Positions 1 to 12,861 of a DNA stretch of 64,000 nucleotides are shown here, piece after piece. Under the pieces are notes generated by a model, which did no database searches, had not been told where the DNA came from, and saw only the letters and a program-made list of their open reading frames with translations. Origin of the DNA: Callorhinus ursinus (taxonomy: Eukaryota; Chordata; Mammalia; Carnivora; Otariidae); the NCBI RefSeq assembly GCF_003265705.1, contig NW_020312968.1:10841732-10905731 (forward strand), given 5' to 3'. Position numbers and translations under genes: made by a program. Positions within the stretch are counted from its first letter, which is position 1, and each line of letters starts with the position of its first letter.

Positions 1-7
1 ATATAAA

Positions 8-545
8 TTGGTGCAGCCACTCTGGAAAACAGCGTGGAGATTCCTCAGAAAAACTTACAAAGGTTTGCCATTTGCGATAACATGGATGGACCTTGAGGGC
101 ATTATACTTAGTGAAGTAAGTCAGAGAAAGACAAATACTATAGAATCTCACTTATATGTAGAATCTAAAACAGAACAAAAAACTGAGCTCATAGATGTGG
201 AGAATAGATTGGTGGTTGCCAGAGGTACTAGGTGGGGATGGGCAAAATGGGTGAAGGGGGTCAATTGGTGTAAACTTCCAGTTATAAAATAAATAAGTCA
301 CAGGGATATAATGTATAACATGGTGAGTATAGTTAATAATACTGTGTTACATAATTGAAAGTTGCTGAGAGAGTAGATCTTAAAAGTTCTTGTCATACAA
401 AAATCCATAACTATGTATGGTGGCGGGTATTAACTAGGCTTATTGTGTGATCATTTTGCAATATTTATAAATATCAAATCATTATGTTTTATACCTGAAA
501 CTAATATAATTTTATATGTCAATTATACCTCAATAAAAAATTGGA
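8..545 (+). mobile_element. LINE-1 3' end
   Basis: A decayed end of ORF2 ('atggatggaccttgagggca', 'gaagtaagtcagagaaaga') followed by the 3' UTR ending 'cctcaataaaaaa'. The open frame at 8-292 is this ORF2 remnant, not a gene. A further LINE-1-like snippet ('gtgaatggataaacagattg') lies at about 676-720. Confidence 0.85.
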
Positions 546-1001
546 AATAACAAAAATATGTAAAAGAGATTAGTTAAGAAAATGCCCATCTGTATAGTAG
601 AATATATATACAGCCATAAAAAAGACTGAGGGGATTCTTATATGCTTATCTATCAGGCAAAATGTAGCTCACCAGTGAATGGATAAACAGATTGTGGTAT
701 ATTCATACAATGTAATCGTCCTTCATTGAAAAAAAAGAACAACTATTGGTACACACTACTGTATTGATGAATCTCAAATATTATTTTCCCATTTGTGTAC
801 AGTACTGGGGAAAGAATATGTATATGTATTTGCATCTATACTGTATATGTACATTAATATACGTAAGAAACTATTATGTGGATTGTCTATGGGGAGGGAA
901 CTTGCATCACTGGAAGACAAAATAAGAGAGAGACATTTTGTAATGTTCTTTTTTTATACTTTTTATATTTAAAAGTACACAAATAGAGTGTACTTTGTAC
1001 A

Positions 1002-1189
1002 CAACTGGGTGGCTCAGTTGTTAAGCATCTGCCTTCAGCTCAGGTCATGATCCCAGGGTCCTGGGATCGAGCCCCGCATTGGGCTCCCTGCTCAGCGGGA
1101 AGCCTGCTTCTCCCTCTCCCACTCCTCCTGCTTGTGTTTCCTCTCTCGTGTCTCTATCTGTGAAATAAATAATAAAATCTTAAAAAAAG
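1002..1189 (+). mobile_element. CanSINE
   Basis: Head 'gggtggctcag', B-box-like 'gggatcgagccccg', CT-rich body and an AATAAATAATAAAATCTT tail. The first few bases of the head are diverged. Confidence 0.93.
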
Positions 1190-1384
1190 TACCTAAATAT
1201 GGCATACTCAAAATAAAATAGAATAGTTTATAACTATATCTAGATATTTTATATAATTTTTTCCCTTTTTTCCTTTTTGGTTTATAACTAGTTTTTTAAA
1301 ATTCATTTATTCAACCTATGTGTATAAAGAAGATGTTTAATATTATTCCATCTGCAAAAATAAGCAAATATTTAGAAAGCTAGT

Positions 1385-2575
1385 ATGTTTTTGTTGATCC
1401 TGAGTTTAATTCTGTGGTGTGAGACTAACTATTCTATATGATTTCTGAACTTTGAAGTTTGTTGAGACTTGCTTTGTGATCCAGTATATGGTTACTTTTG
1501 GAAGCGGTGCAGGAAGAATGTTTACTCTGTCATTAAGTGTAGATTTTCTATATAAGTCAATTAGATCAAGTTTGTTTATCATCTTCAAATCTTATATATC
1601 TCTGATTTTTTAATTTACATGTTCTATAACTTACTGAAAGAAGTATGCTAAAGTCTTTCACTATAATTATGAATTTGATATTTCTCCTCTTCTGCAGTTC
1701 TTGCTTTATATGTTTTGAGCCTTTATTACTTGGTGCATACACATTTAAGATTGCTATATCTTTCTGGTGAACTGACTTTTGATCATTTAGAAAATGTCCT
1801 CTTTACCTTTTGTCACACTTGTTGCTTTAAAGTCCTTTTTGCCATATTACCATAGCTACACCAGCTTTCTTTTGGCTATTTTTGCCTAACTTTTTTCCAC
1901 CACTTTGTAAGCAGTTTATCTAGGCATTTACCCAAGACAAATAAAAGAATATGTCCATAAAAAGGCTTGCACATGAATGTTAATAGCAGCTTTATTTGTA
2001 ACAGCCCCAAACCGGAGAAAACTCAAATGTCCTTTAGCAGGTGAATGGATAAACAAATGGTGGTATATCCATGCAATGGAATACTCCTCTATAATTAAAG
2101 GAAATGAATTATTGATGTATGCTACAACATAGATAGATCTCAAAATAATTATGCTTGTGAAAGAAGCCAGAAGAAAGAGATCCATTGTATGGCTCTATTT
2201 ATGTAAAATTCTAGACAATGCAAACTAATCTATAATGATAGAAGATAAATTAGTGGTTACCAGGGAGCAAGGGTTGGGGGAAGGAGGGAGATTAAGAAGT
2301 GGCACGAGGAAGTTTTGTGATTGCAGTGGTGGTTTCATGGGTGTACACTTGTGTCAAACTTATAAATTATCCACTTTAAAAATGCGCAGAATATTGCATG
2401 TCAATTATACCTCTATAAATCTGTTTAAAAAGTAAAGTATCTAAGTATGTCTCTTGTAAGTAGCATATAGTTTTTTTATGTAATCTGATGATCTTTGTCT
2501 TGTATTTGGTGAATTTACTCTAACTATATTTAATATAATTACTGACATATTTAAGTTTGTTTTTTCCTTGCACTC
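1385..2575 (-). mobile_element. Old LINE-1, interrupted by another LINE-1
   Basis: Antisense ORF2 wording at 1385-1905 ('tttgttgagacttgctttgt', 'agctacaccagctttctttt') resumes at 2441-2575 ('gtctcttgtaagtagcatat'). The break holds an opposite-strand LINE-1. Confidence 0.8.
1918..2438 (+). mobile_element. LINE-1 3' end nested in the antisense LINE-1
   Basis: Sense ORF2 end and 3' UTR ('gaatggataaacaaatggtg', 'ggttaccagggagcaagggt', 'tgtcaattatacctctataa'). Similar short sequences, TATCTAGG and TATCTAAG, at the edges may be the target-site duplication. Confidence 0.8.
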
Positions 2576-2719
2576 CTTCGTTCCTAAGACTCAGATAACT
2601 TATCTCAAACATGATGATAACAAACCAGTAAAAGTAAAAGTAAGTCTCACTAAGTTATAAATCATTACAGTTTTCAGTTTCTTTCCTGGTTTTCAGAAAT
2701 GAGCAAGATGAATCCTAGA

Positions 2720-4060
2720 TAAAATTCTAAAGCAGATGCCCCTTTTCAACAGAAAGGTTTATGCTTAGGCAGATTGCCTGGCATTTTTTTTACCTTTTAA
2801 ACCCCTTCACTCATTTCTCCCATGCCTTTTGGCAACCACTAATCTGTTGTCTGTATCTATGAGCTTGTTTCTGGTTTTGTTATAGATTCCATATATAAGA
2901 GATATCATATAGTATTTGTCTTTCCTTGTCAGATTTATTTCACTTATCATAATGCCCTCAAGGTCTGTACATGTTATTGCAAAAGGGAAAGTTTAATTTT
3001 TTTTCAAGATTTTATTTATTTATTTTAGAGAGGGGGGCGGGCAGAGGGAGAGGAAGAGAGAGAATCCCAAGCAGACTCTGTGCTGAGCGCAGAGCCCCAC
3101 TCAGGGCTCCATCCCATGACCCTGAGATCACAACCTGAGCCAAAATCAAGGGTCAGATTCCTGACTGACTGAGCCACCCAGGTGCCCCAAGATTTTACTT
3201 TTTTATATAGCCGAATAATACTCCACTGTGTATGTATATACAATTTATTTATCCATTCATCCATCGATGGACACTTAGGTTATTTCCATGTCTTGGCTCT
3301 TGTAAATAATGCTGCAAAGAACATGAGGATGCATATATCTTTTTGAATTAGTGTTTTTGTGTTCTTTGGATAAATACCCAGAAGTGGAATTGCTGCATCA
3401 TATGGTAGTTTTATTTTTAATTTTTTTGAGGAACCTCCATACTGTTTTCTAAGTGGCTGTACCAGTTTACATCCCCACCAACAGTGCATGAGGGTTCCCT
3501 CTTCCCACATCCTCACCAACCCTTATTATTTCTTCCCTTTTGATGTTAGCCATTCAGACAGATGTGTGGTGATAGCTCCTTGTGGTTTTGATTCATATTT
3601 CCCTGATGATTAATGATGTTGAGCATTTTTTCATGTACCTTCTTTGGAAAGGCCATCTTCTTTGGAAAAATGTATATTTTCTGTATATCTTCTTTGGAAA
3701 AATGTCATTTCAGGTCTTCTGCCCATTTTTTAAATCAGATTGGCTTTTTGCTGTTGAGTTGTATGAATTTTTGAATATATTTTCGATATTAGCCCCTTAT
3801 CAGATATATGATTTGCAAATATTTTCTTCCACTCAGTAGATTGCCTTTTCATTTTCTTGATGGTGTCCTTTGCTCTGCAGAAAGTTCTTACTTTAATGTA
3901 GTCCCACTTATTTGTTTTTGCTTTTGTTGCTTTGCTTTTGGTGTTAAGAATAAAAAAATCATTGCCAAGACCTATTTCAAGGAGCTTACTGCCTATATTT
4001 TCTTCTAAAAGTTTTATGGTTTCAGGTCTTCCATTCATGTTTTTATTTGAGTTTAAGTGT
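2720..4060 (-). mobile_element. LINE-1 3' UTR and ORF2 end
   Basis: Antisense copy: 'cataatgccctcaaggtctg', 'gaataatactccactgtgta', 'cccagaagtggaattgctgc', 'catccccaccaacagtgcat'. Interrupted by the CanSINE at 3000-3188. Carries several frame breaks. Confidence 0.9.
3000..3188 (-). mobile_element. CanSINE inside an antisense LINE-1
   Basis: Reverse-complement tail 'aagattttatttattt' to head 'gagccacccaggtgcccc'. It sits inside a LINE-1 3' region whose two halves read on continuously at either side. Confidence 0.93.
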
Positions 4061-4090
4061 ATATTTCTACTGTGTTTCCCCCCCTTTTTT

Positions 4091-4289
4091 TTTTAAATTT
4101 TTATTTATTTGACAGAGAGAGAGAGACAGTGAGAGAGGGAACACAAGCAGGGGGAGGGGGAGGGGGAGAGGGAGAGGGAGAGGCAGGCTTCCCGTGGATC
4201 AGGGAGCCCGATGCGGGGCTCGATCCCAGGACCCTGGGATCCCGGGATCCGAAGGCAGATGCCTAACGACTGAGCCACCCAGGCGCCCC
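4091..4289 (-). mobile_element. CanSINE
   Basis: Full-length antisense copy with an expanded GGGGGA/GGGAGA stretch in its body. Flanked by TTCCCCCCTTTTT and TTCCCCTCTTTTT, a probable target-site duplication. Confidence 0.93.
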
Positions 4290-4477
4290 TTCCCCTCTTT
4301 TTCAACTTGTCTCTTGTTTCCAGAGATTACAACAATACATACTTGTTAGAGTTCTGCAATGAGTACTTTCACCATTTCGCAAACAATGCGGGAACTTTAG
4401 AAGATATGAACTCCATTTACCCTTCCCACCTTCTGTGTTATCACTGACATGGATTTTAATGCTATGTATATTTTAAA

Positions 4478-4807
4478 TTTATTTAAGATTTTTAATTTTT
4501 TTAAAGTGATCTCTAGGGGCACCTGGGTGGCTCAGTTGGTTAAGTATGTGCCTTTGGCTCTGGTCATGATCCCAGAGTCCTGGGATTGAGGCTGGTGTTG
4601 GGCTCCCTGCTCATTGGGGAGCCTGCTTCTCTCTCTCCTGCTCTCCCTGCTTGTGCACTCATGCTCTCTCTCTCTCTCTGTCAAATAAATAAATAAAATC
4701 TTAAAAAAAAAATAAATAAGTGATCTCTACACCCAACACGGGGCTCAGACTCACAACCCCAAGATCAAGAGTCAAATGCTCTACCAACTGAGCCAGCCAG
4801 GTGCCCC
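4478..4807 (-). mobile_element. Older CanSINE variant, split by the insertion at 4516
   Basis: Antisense copy of the subtype with a short 'agtgatctctacacccaac' 3' part and head 'gagccagccaggtgcccc'. Only 4478-4515 and 4718-4807 belong to it. The outer flanks, beginning AATGCTATG at 4458 and 4808, form an approximately 20-bp duplication with one mismatch. Confidence 0.9.
4516..4717 (+). mobile_element. CanSINE inserted into an older CanSINE
   Basis: Sense copy bounded by a perfect 12-bp duplication AAGTGATCTCTA at 4504-4515 and 4718-4729. Confidence 0.95.
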
Positions 4808-4829
4808 AATGCTATGTGTATTTTAAATC

Positions 4830-5460
4830 CACATTATTATCATTATTTTGTACTGTCGATGTACTTCATTGCTTTCAACACTTTTGTGCTTCCATCTGGA
4901 ATACTTTTCTGCTCTCCTTCTGTCTGAAGAGCTCTCTTTACTATTTCTTTTAGTCCAGCTCTGCTAGTAATAAATTCTCTCAGTTGTTGTTTATCTGGTA
5001 AAGTCTTTATTTATCCTTTCTTAATGAAGGATATTTTCACCAGGTAGAACATTCTAGACTGGTAGTTGTTTTCTTCCAGCACTATAAAGATGTCATTGCA
5101 TTGGTTTTGGGATTTCACTGTTTCCATTGAGAAGTCAATGATCAGTCTTACTATTATGCTTTGGAGGCAATGTGTCTTTTCCCCAGATTTTTTCAAGAAC
5201 ATTTAAAATTTCTCCTTGATTTTTGTGTTTTACTGTGATGTGGCTAGGTTTGATTTTCTCTGTATTAATTGTGATGGGAGGTTGTATCTGTGTGTTTTGA
5301 ATCTGTCTTTGATGCTCCTATCAACAATATTTCTGTAAATCTCACTTCTGTTTTGTCTCTTCTCCCCTTTTGGGACTTCAGTTTACATATGTTAGATCTG
5401 TTTCTTTGTGTGTCAGGACACTTTTTTGGAGACATCTTTTTTCCCCCTCTAAATGGGTAC
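4830..5460 (-). mobile_element. Old LINE remnant, probably LINE-1
   Basis: Resembles an antisense LINE segment ('agtaataaattctctcagtt', 'tggtaaagtctttatttatc', 'catttaaaatttctccttga'). Family assignment is from memory. The stretch 4300-4457 before it may belong to the same element. Confidence 0.55.
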
Positions 5461-5467
5461 AAACATG

Positions 5468-5627
5468 GGGTGCCTGGGTGGCTCAGTCGGTTAAGCGTCT
5501 GCCTCAGGGTCTTGGGTTTGAGCCCTGCATTGGGCTCCCTGCTCAGTGGGGAGTCTGCTTCTTTCTCTCCCTCTGCCCCTCCCCCTTCTCATGCTCTCTC
5601 AGACAAATAAATAAAATCTTTAAAAAA
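5468..5627 (+). mobile_element. CanSINE with internal deletion
   Basis: Normal head and tail, but the 'tcggctcaggtcatgatc' segment is missing between 'gtctgcc' and 'tcagggtcttggg'. Confidence 0.92.
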
Positions 5628-6067
5628 ATTACTCAGTACTTATAGGTGTTCTTTTAGGTGATTATGCTGCCTCATCAGTAGGAGGTAGGACTATGTCAGG
5701 AGAGAAACTGATGCCTTAGCGAGACCCTGAAGACATTGGCTAACTCTTCTCTAGGCTCCCTGTGAGAACACTCAAAACACTTCAGTCATCGCATAAATAT
5801 TCTTCCTATTCAGAGGAATTTTCCAAGTGAAAGGAATTTGGGACTCCCCTGTGAGGAAGAAACATAAGTTCCACAGCTTGTTAATAAGCAGCAAACTTCT
5901 CTTTGTAATCATGTTTCCACTTGTTGAATCATCTTTATAAAAGTTGTACATTTACGGCATGTCTGTTTATGAGAAGAGATGGAAAATATGAGAAAATCTG
6001 AAACCTGAAATATCTATTATGGAGCCCCAGGCTAACGAACTTCTGAGGAATTTGTTCCAGACTCCAT

Positions 6068-6215
6068 TAACGTGTATGTATATGTAAGGATGGAGTTATA
6101 TACATGTATTATATATGTAGATAATATATACTGTATGTATAGTATATATTATTATGTATATATTATATAATGTATAATAGTGTGTATATATTATATAATG
6201 TATAATATATATAAT
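6068..6215. repeat. AT-rich low-complexity tract
   Basis: Repeated TATATGTA/ATAATATATA-type sequence of about 150 bp. Confidence 0.9.
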
Positions 6216-6264
6216 TTGCTACAGCTATTAATTTTGTAGCCTTTTAAATTTAAAGGTACACTTT

Positions 6265-6352
6265 AGGGCCCCCTCAGTGGCTCAGTCAGCAGAGCATGCA
6301 ACTCTTGATCTTGGGGTCGTGAGTTCCAGCCCCATGTTGGGCATCGAGATTA
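6265..6352 (+). mobile_element. Short CanSINE variant, left arm of a tail-to-tail pair
   Basis: Diverged head 'ccccctcagtggctcagtc' through 'gccccatgttgggcatcgagattactt'. It ends where the next copy begins in the opposite orientation. Confidence 0.8.
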
Positions 6353-6355
6353 CTT

Positions 6356-6452
6356 GGAGGCAGGGCTGGACCCCACGACCCCTGAGACCAGGACCTGAGC
6401 TGAAACCAAGAGTCAGATGCCAAACCAACTAACTGATCCACCCGGGCGCCCC
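6356..6452 (-). mobile_element. CanSINE fragment, right arm of a tail-to-tail pair
   Basis: Antisense head half: 'gacctgagctgaaaccaag' to 'gatccacccgggcgcccc'. The tail is missing. With 6265-6352 it makes an imperfect inverted repeat. Confidence 0.8.
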
Positions 6453-7469
6453 ACCTTCTGTCGTTTTGATGTGGTCAACTCCAGGAACTACTCACTCGTG
6501 AGCCCAGCTGTGTGTTTTCAGACTTTATCCATGCCATGCACTGTGATCCAACCTGGCTTATTTACATCATTCAGAGCTACTTTTTCTACACACAATAATA
6601 GATTTAAAAATCTTCATTATCGTTGTTTTACTGTACTGCCCTAACCTTATAATTCAGGAAGCAATTTCATTGCTTACTTGGTGCAAATCATTGCTGGTCC
6701 CGAACAATGGTTATTTTGCAAGGTTAAATTACACCATGTGCCTGTGGCCACATACATGTATGTGCCACCCACAAATGTCTGTAATTAGTGTTTATTACTA
6801 GCTGCGTACTTTACGCTTGTATTTCTTGAGTGTTTTGTTAGTTACTAAGTCAGTTGTTAGTTACTAAGGGTAAATTATAGTTTTACTTTTCTTTATTCCA
6901 CCCCGTTCACTCTTGTTTAAAACATGTCACATTCAGGAAAACCCTAAGCCCCTTGAAATACTTATTGACTTGTTTTTTTTCTTGAATCCATTTTAAAATT
7001 CTTCCAACCATTTTGGCTGCTGACCATCCAGCATATAGTGAAAGAATTTTCTTTTAGGGATGAAAGCCAGCGAGAAGCCTTCCAGGGCTCTGTAGTTTTC
7101 CTAGCACAGCTGCTGATGTAGATCATGGTGCTAACTGTTCCACTTGGAGATTCTTGAGCATCTTTGCCAGTTTGAGCTGGAAAGGTGCCCAGGAAATCAG
7201 ATAGCCCAGCCCCTTCATTTCATACGTAATGGAACTAAGACTCTGCTTGGTTAACTAATCTACTTGAACTCAAAGAGCTGGCAAATGGCTACATTTATGT
7301 AAAGAAACAGGACAGCCTGACAGTTAAAATACTTGAATACTCCTTCATACTCCTACTTCAAGTATTAGATGTTGTGAAATGGTAAAAACAAACAAACTGC
7401 TTTTTTCCATCAGGTCTATTCCTACTTCTTTTTTTTTTTTTTTTCAAAGTATGGCTCGAAAGTCCTCTT

Positions 7470-7617
7470 TTTTGGGGGCGGTGCAGATGGAGAGGGAGAA
7501 AGGGAGCCTTGGGGCTCTCAATCTCACATGGGGCTCGATCTCACAACCCTGAAATCATGACCTGAACCGAAATGAAGAGTTGGATGCTTAACCGACTGAG
7601 CCACCCAGGCACCTGGG
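7470..7617 (-). mobile_element. CanSINE, shortened body
   Basis: Antisense copy bounded by CTCGAAAGTCCTCTT (7455-7469) and TTCGATAGTCCTCTT (7618-7632), 13 of 15 identical. A separate T-run lies just upstream at 7428-7444. Confidence 0.9.
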
Positions 7618-7784
7618 TTCGATAGTCCTCTTATTCCGGAAGCCTTCTAAGCATTCCTAGGCTGAATTACTAACTCCCTCCTCTTTGCTCACAAGGCATG
7701 GTCACATTTTTTATTATAATACTCATCATGTTCTGTTATAATTATTTATTCAGTTATCCATCTGTCCTCCTCCCTCCCACCCAC

Positions 7785-7895
7785 TGGGCTGAGCCTCCAG
7801 GAACAGCAACAGTATCATCTTGGACTTTAATCCCTGGCACTTGGCAGAGAGCCTGGCACTTTTGTGCCCTCGATGTTTTTTGAATGAGTGAAGGA
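7785..7895 (+). mobile_element. L2 3' end
   Basis: Diverged L2 ending: 'atccctggcacttggcagag', 'ttttttgaatgagtgaagga'. Confidence 0.7.
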
Positions 7896-7939
7896 ACTAA
7901 TACTCTCTCATAGTCGTGCACTATTAGCAAATCTTTATT

Positions 7940-8110
7940 GACATAAAAATCACCTGGAGTTGCTGGCTAAACATGCAGTTTTCCAGGCCATGCCATAAGA
8001 GATGCTGTTTCTGGACGGGGATAGGGCCTAGGAATCCACATTTTATTAAGCAGCTGATAATTGGAAGCATATGGTCCATAGTTCACACTTGGCAAGCTCT
8101 GCTCCATCAT
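7940..8110 (+). mobile_element. MER5-like hAT element
   Basis: Decayed copy: 'aaatcacctggagttgctgg', 'taggaatccacattttatta', 'catatggtccatagttcaca'. Confidence 0.65.
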
Positions 8111-8653
8111 TAGTTCTAGTTGGCCTTTAGTCCCAACTGTGTGTATCACAATTATCTGTCCGTCCGAATAAAAACAGAGCTTTGCTACCCATCCCCCTCT
8201 ACCATTCTGACTCCTGAGTGGGGGTACCAACATTTTAAACAAATCCCAAGGCTCCCTCCCAGTTTAATTTGTAGAAATAAAGAAAATAATATTTTAAAGC
8301 ATTTTGAGTTATTAGAAAAGTGTCTTAGCTCATCAAGGAAATATCATGATATATATAAATCTGGCATCATTAAGATTGTCTAACACATGTTGAATTTGGT
8401 CTGAGACTCAAATACAGAGGAAATAAAACCCACACGCCATCACTACCTGCGTGGACACCAAGTCTGGATGACCCCTTGCCGGGGCTGAATTCTCTTCTCT
8501 GTGTAGGCAGGCTTTCCCCTTTGCTAGGGTCAATGTACAGAGGAAGAGGGTTGATTTTGATGCTGGGATGCTAGGTGCTCTTCTGAGAATGAAGTTCCAT
8601 ATCACTAACATTATAGCTGAAATTTACAAAATTTAAAAAATTCCCAAGAGTGC

Positions 8654-8840
8654 CTGAAAAACAAACTGAGGGTTCTAGAGGGGAGAGGGGGGGAATGGGT
8701 TAGCCTGGTGATGGGTATTAGGGAGGGCACGTTCTGCGTGGAGTACTGGGTATTATGCACAAACAATGAATCATGGAACACTACATCAAAAACTAATGAT
8801 GTATGGCGATTAACATAACAATAAAAAATTTAAAAAAGAA
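8654..8840 (+). mobile_element. 5'-truncated LINE-1 3' end, carnivore family
   Basis: Only the last ~190 bases of the 3' UTR ('gagggttctagaggggagag' to 'aacataacaataaaaa') with an A-rich tail. Bounded by a perfect 19-bp duplication AAAAAATTCCCAAGAGTGC (8635-8653 and 8841-8859). Confidence 0.95.
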
Positions 8841-10359
8841 AAAAAATTCCCAAGAGTGCACCTGTGCCTGCATGCTATTTTATATGTACACACCTTTTTT
8901 CAAAATGATGAACTTAAGCAACTTTACATCAGAAAGAGCTGAATGAGGTAGTGATTAAACTAGCTTTAGATAATTACCAAAAGGATTTCTGATCCTTACA
9001 CATATACTGTTAGTAATTTCTATTCAGTTCCTCATTTTACTTTTCACTTGTAACTTGGTATGCACTTTTCCATGGGTGAACCTAATTCACATTTTTATTT
9101 TAAGTGGTAAAATCGTATTTCACCTATTTGCTGTTATTGGTGCTCTCCCTTGTGTTGGGTGCTTTGGTTATTTTCAGTTATTTGCCACCATATACAGAGT
9201 TCTTATATTCATTACTGCTCAAATTATATGTTTGTATGAAACGGGGTATATTCTCCAAGGTGAAATGATCACATTGAAAAGTAATGACAGTTTTAGAGTT
9301 CTTGTTGTGTATTACAGTGTTGCTTTCCAGAGGCACTGAACCAATATACAACCTTGTGGGGTTCCACTGGGGTGTGGGGCATGCTGATTTTCCCACAGTT
9401 TGACCAATGTGTGATTTTGTCCTTCTAGCTTATTTTTGCTGGTTTAATATGGGCTTAGGGCCTCTCCAGAGAGATTTAATTTGGACGTTCTTTAAATGAT
9501 AGAAGTTCTTTTCCATGTGGGACGATTCAGTATGTTCATTTTAAGGACCAACAATTCATCTCCATATTTGACAGCTTTAAAGGGACAGATTTAATTGCAT
9601 TCTATAGAATTGATCCCAGGCCCCACTGTCAGGGAAGAGGATCAGTTGTGTGGCTCCGAATTGGGAAACCGATGTGGAGAATTGCAACAGAAACACTCGC
9701 TGACCCTCTTTAAGAAGGATTGAAGAGCAGGAACATTCTTATTTCATGCTGAAAAAAATATTGGGGTTTTGGCATAGGATGACAGATTTTGCTTCAAAAT
9801 GAAAGCAAGAATCTGTCCCTGCTTCCTTTCTTTGACTCCCCTATAATGCCCTACCTTTCCTGATCCTTTTTAGATATTCCCATTTCAGATAGACCCCTCT
9901 GGTCTATGGCAGGAAGAGCTACAGAAGGACCATGAGACGAAATCATGTTATTTGAGAGGTCCTGTGGGGAGGACCTGGGGGCAGAAGTCTCAGGAGCAGT
10001 AAGACATGTCTGTCAGAAGGCACCCAGGTTACAGCAAAGGGCCTTTGCTTGGTTGTCTTGTCCCTCTGTGTCTACGGTCATCTCCCTAAGTAAGCACATA
10101 AGCGATCGCCATGTTGGTTTGGGTTCCTTTGTGGTGCCAAATGCAAGATACAGTGTTGTTCATGCAAGATGGGCCTTTTGATATGGACAGTGGTCTAATC
10201 TGTTGGTTTTTAAAAATTGGTGATGGTTCAACTTGTAATGAAAATCAGCCTGTCGAGTACTTGGAAGCAAATTCTGCAGATTTTCCTCCATTCTTGGCTG
10301 TTTCATTAAATTTGGTAATTTCTGCCTTCACTCTTGTGTTTTTAGGACACTTGCACACA

Positions 10360-11120
10360 TCCATATCTTTATTGAGAAATAATCCACCTAGTTCACCCAT
10401 TTCACATGCGTAATTTGCTAATTCTTAATATATTCATGGAGTTGTGTTTCTGTCACTACACTCAATTTTAAAACATTTTCTTCACCCCGAAAAGAAACCC
10501 TGTTCCCATTAGCAGTCACTCCCCATTTGCTTCCAAGGCCCCAGCCCTAGGCAACCACTCGTCCACTTTCTGCCTCTATAGGCTCTCTTGTTCTGGAAAT
10601 TTCATATAAGGACTAATAAATATGTGGTCTTTGGGTTTAGCTTCTTTCACTTGGCATGATGTTTGCAAGGTGCATCCATGTTGTTGTATATAATAGTACT
10701 TCTTTCCTTTTTTGTTGCTAAATAATATTCCATTGCATGATAGACTTTATTTTGTTTATCCATGCAGCAGGTGATAGACATTTGGGTTGTTTCCACTTTT
10801 CTATTATGAATAATGCTGCTGTGAACATTCATGTCTAAATTTTTGTATGAAAGTATGTTCTCATTTCTCTTGGGTGCTGGGATATATGTGGGAACACTGT
10901 GTTTTACTTTTTTGAGGAACTGCCAGACTGTTTTCCAAACCACTTGCACAATTTTATATTCCCACCAATAATGCGTGATGCTCTGATTTCTCTGTATCCT
11001 CACCAACACCTGCTGTCACCCATCTTTTTTTGAAATAGCCATCCTAGCGATTGTAAAGTGGCAGCCCATGTGGTTTTGATTTGCATTCCCCAGTGGATAA
11101 TAGAATATTTCTTATCCTAG
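10360..11120 (-). mobile_element. Old LINE-1 3' region
   Basis: Antisense LINE-1 landmarks: 'aggcaaccactcgtccactt', 'ttcacttggcatgatgtttg', 'aatattccattgcatgatag', 'gaggaactgccagactgttt'. Confidence 0.9.
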
Positions 11121-12543
11121 TATGTTCTTATATTTAAAAAAATTAAATAAAGACAGTATCTTAGGAAATTCAGGACTACAACGAGTATGGGCTGCTTTCA
11201 CTTCCTGGGAGGTCTCACACTTCACTGCATCATCACATAGGGGTTCACCCCTGCCATGAAGGTGTTCCAGCCATTTCCCTCCATCCTTGTATCCACCCAT
11301 CATCCAGAGTCCTGGGAAGGAGAGATCATTGTCCTGTGTTGGGTTATGTGCCCACCCGTTTGCTTTGTAGTTATGCCTAGGCAAAGTACAGCATGAGTGT
11401 GTGGATCCTGGAGGGACATTGAGGTGCTTTTGGATTGGGAGAATGGACGTCACACATGGGACCAGAACAGGCTTTCTGCTTCTGAGAAGAACCATGTTGC
11501 CACATTTGAAAGCCAAGCAGACCATGTCAGAAACCTTATAGTGCAGGGTAATTAGTAATTATGCTTTAGCACACATTATAATGGAGAAAATATAAGCTTT
11601 ATCGCATTCAAATTTATATTTTAAAATTATGATTTAAAAAGTTTATATAGCCCTTTGTTGGATACCCAGCATGTTTCAAATATACAATCTCACTTGATCC
11701 TCAATAAATGTCTCTTAGTGTCTAATTATACTATGTAATGGTCTCACTGTGGTTTATATACACTTTTGTGAACTAGCCTAAGAGTCCATCCACCAACAAA
11801 TGAGATCGAATGAGAAATGTGACGTGAGAAAACATATTCTGAGCTCCACACAAATGACTAACAAATGAGTGCCTCAAAGTCAATCTATTTGTAAGCCAGG
11901 GTTTCCCTGGTCAACAGCTCATGCCAGTAGGTGTGAGTAGACAATGGAGAACAACTTCCATGTTCCTGGTTTCCAGCTACCAAGGATGTTGGCTGAGGGG
12001 ACAGCAGTGTTGTGATATGCATGACTCAGAAGATCACTCTACTGGGAGCAGTTTGGAAAACGTACAGTCCTTGGAATCCTAGGTAGCATCTAAGGTGCCT
12101 GCGTTCATATAATAGTTTTCTAGAATGTTCTGTCATAGCAGGCAGCCGACCAGAAGGGTTCAACTGCTTAAAATTAGAATGCCTGGATCAAAATGGCAGC
12201 ATGGGGTTGAAAGGACTCTAATTAGAGACCAAATGTCCTCATGCAGAGACAATGCCTCTGAATGGCCTGGGAAGAAGGATCCAAGTGCCCTGGATCTTTC
12301 CTGGGGCCTCAGACTCTTCCCCTCCTTCATGCTCCTACCCTTCCAGTATTGGGCAACAGCCATGGTTGGTTGTAGGTGTCCTGGCCTTTGTGAACTTTCC
12401 AAGGGTGTAGACTATCAGACGAAAGCTACAATGTCCATTCATAGGCCACTGAGGGCATGTTAGTTCTGCCTATTACCCAGCCAAGGCATGGGTTTTAGAA
12501 CATGATGCCAAAGATTGTATCTAGAATTGTGATGATTTGTTAA

Positions 12544-12861
<318 letters not shown>

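Noticed and set aside
1018..1075. tRNA-like A and B boxes in CanSINE heads
   Set aside because: They derive from tRNA-Lys but lack a proper cloverleaf; none is a tRNA gene.
3280..4038. Minus-strand frames resembling reverse transcriptase C-terminus
   Set aside because: These are decayed LINE-1 ORF2 pieces with frame breaks, annotated as a mobile element instead.
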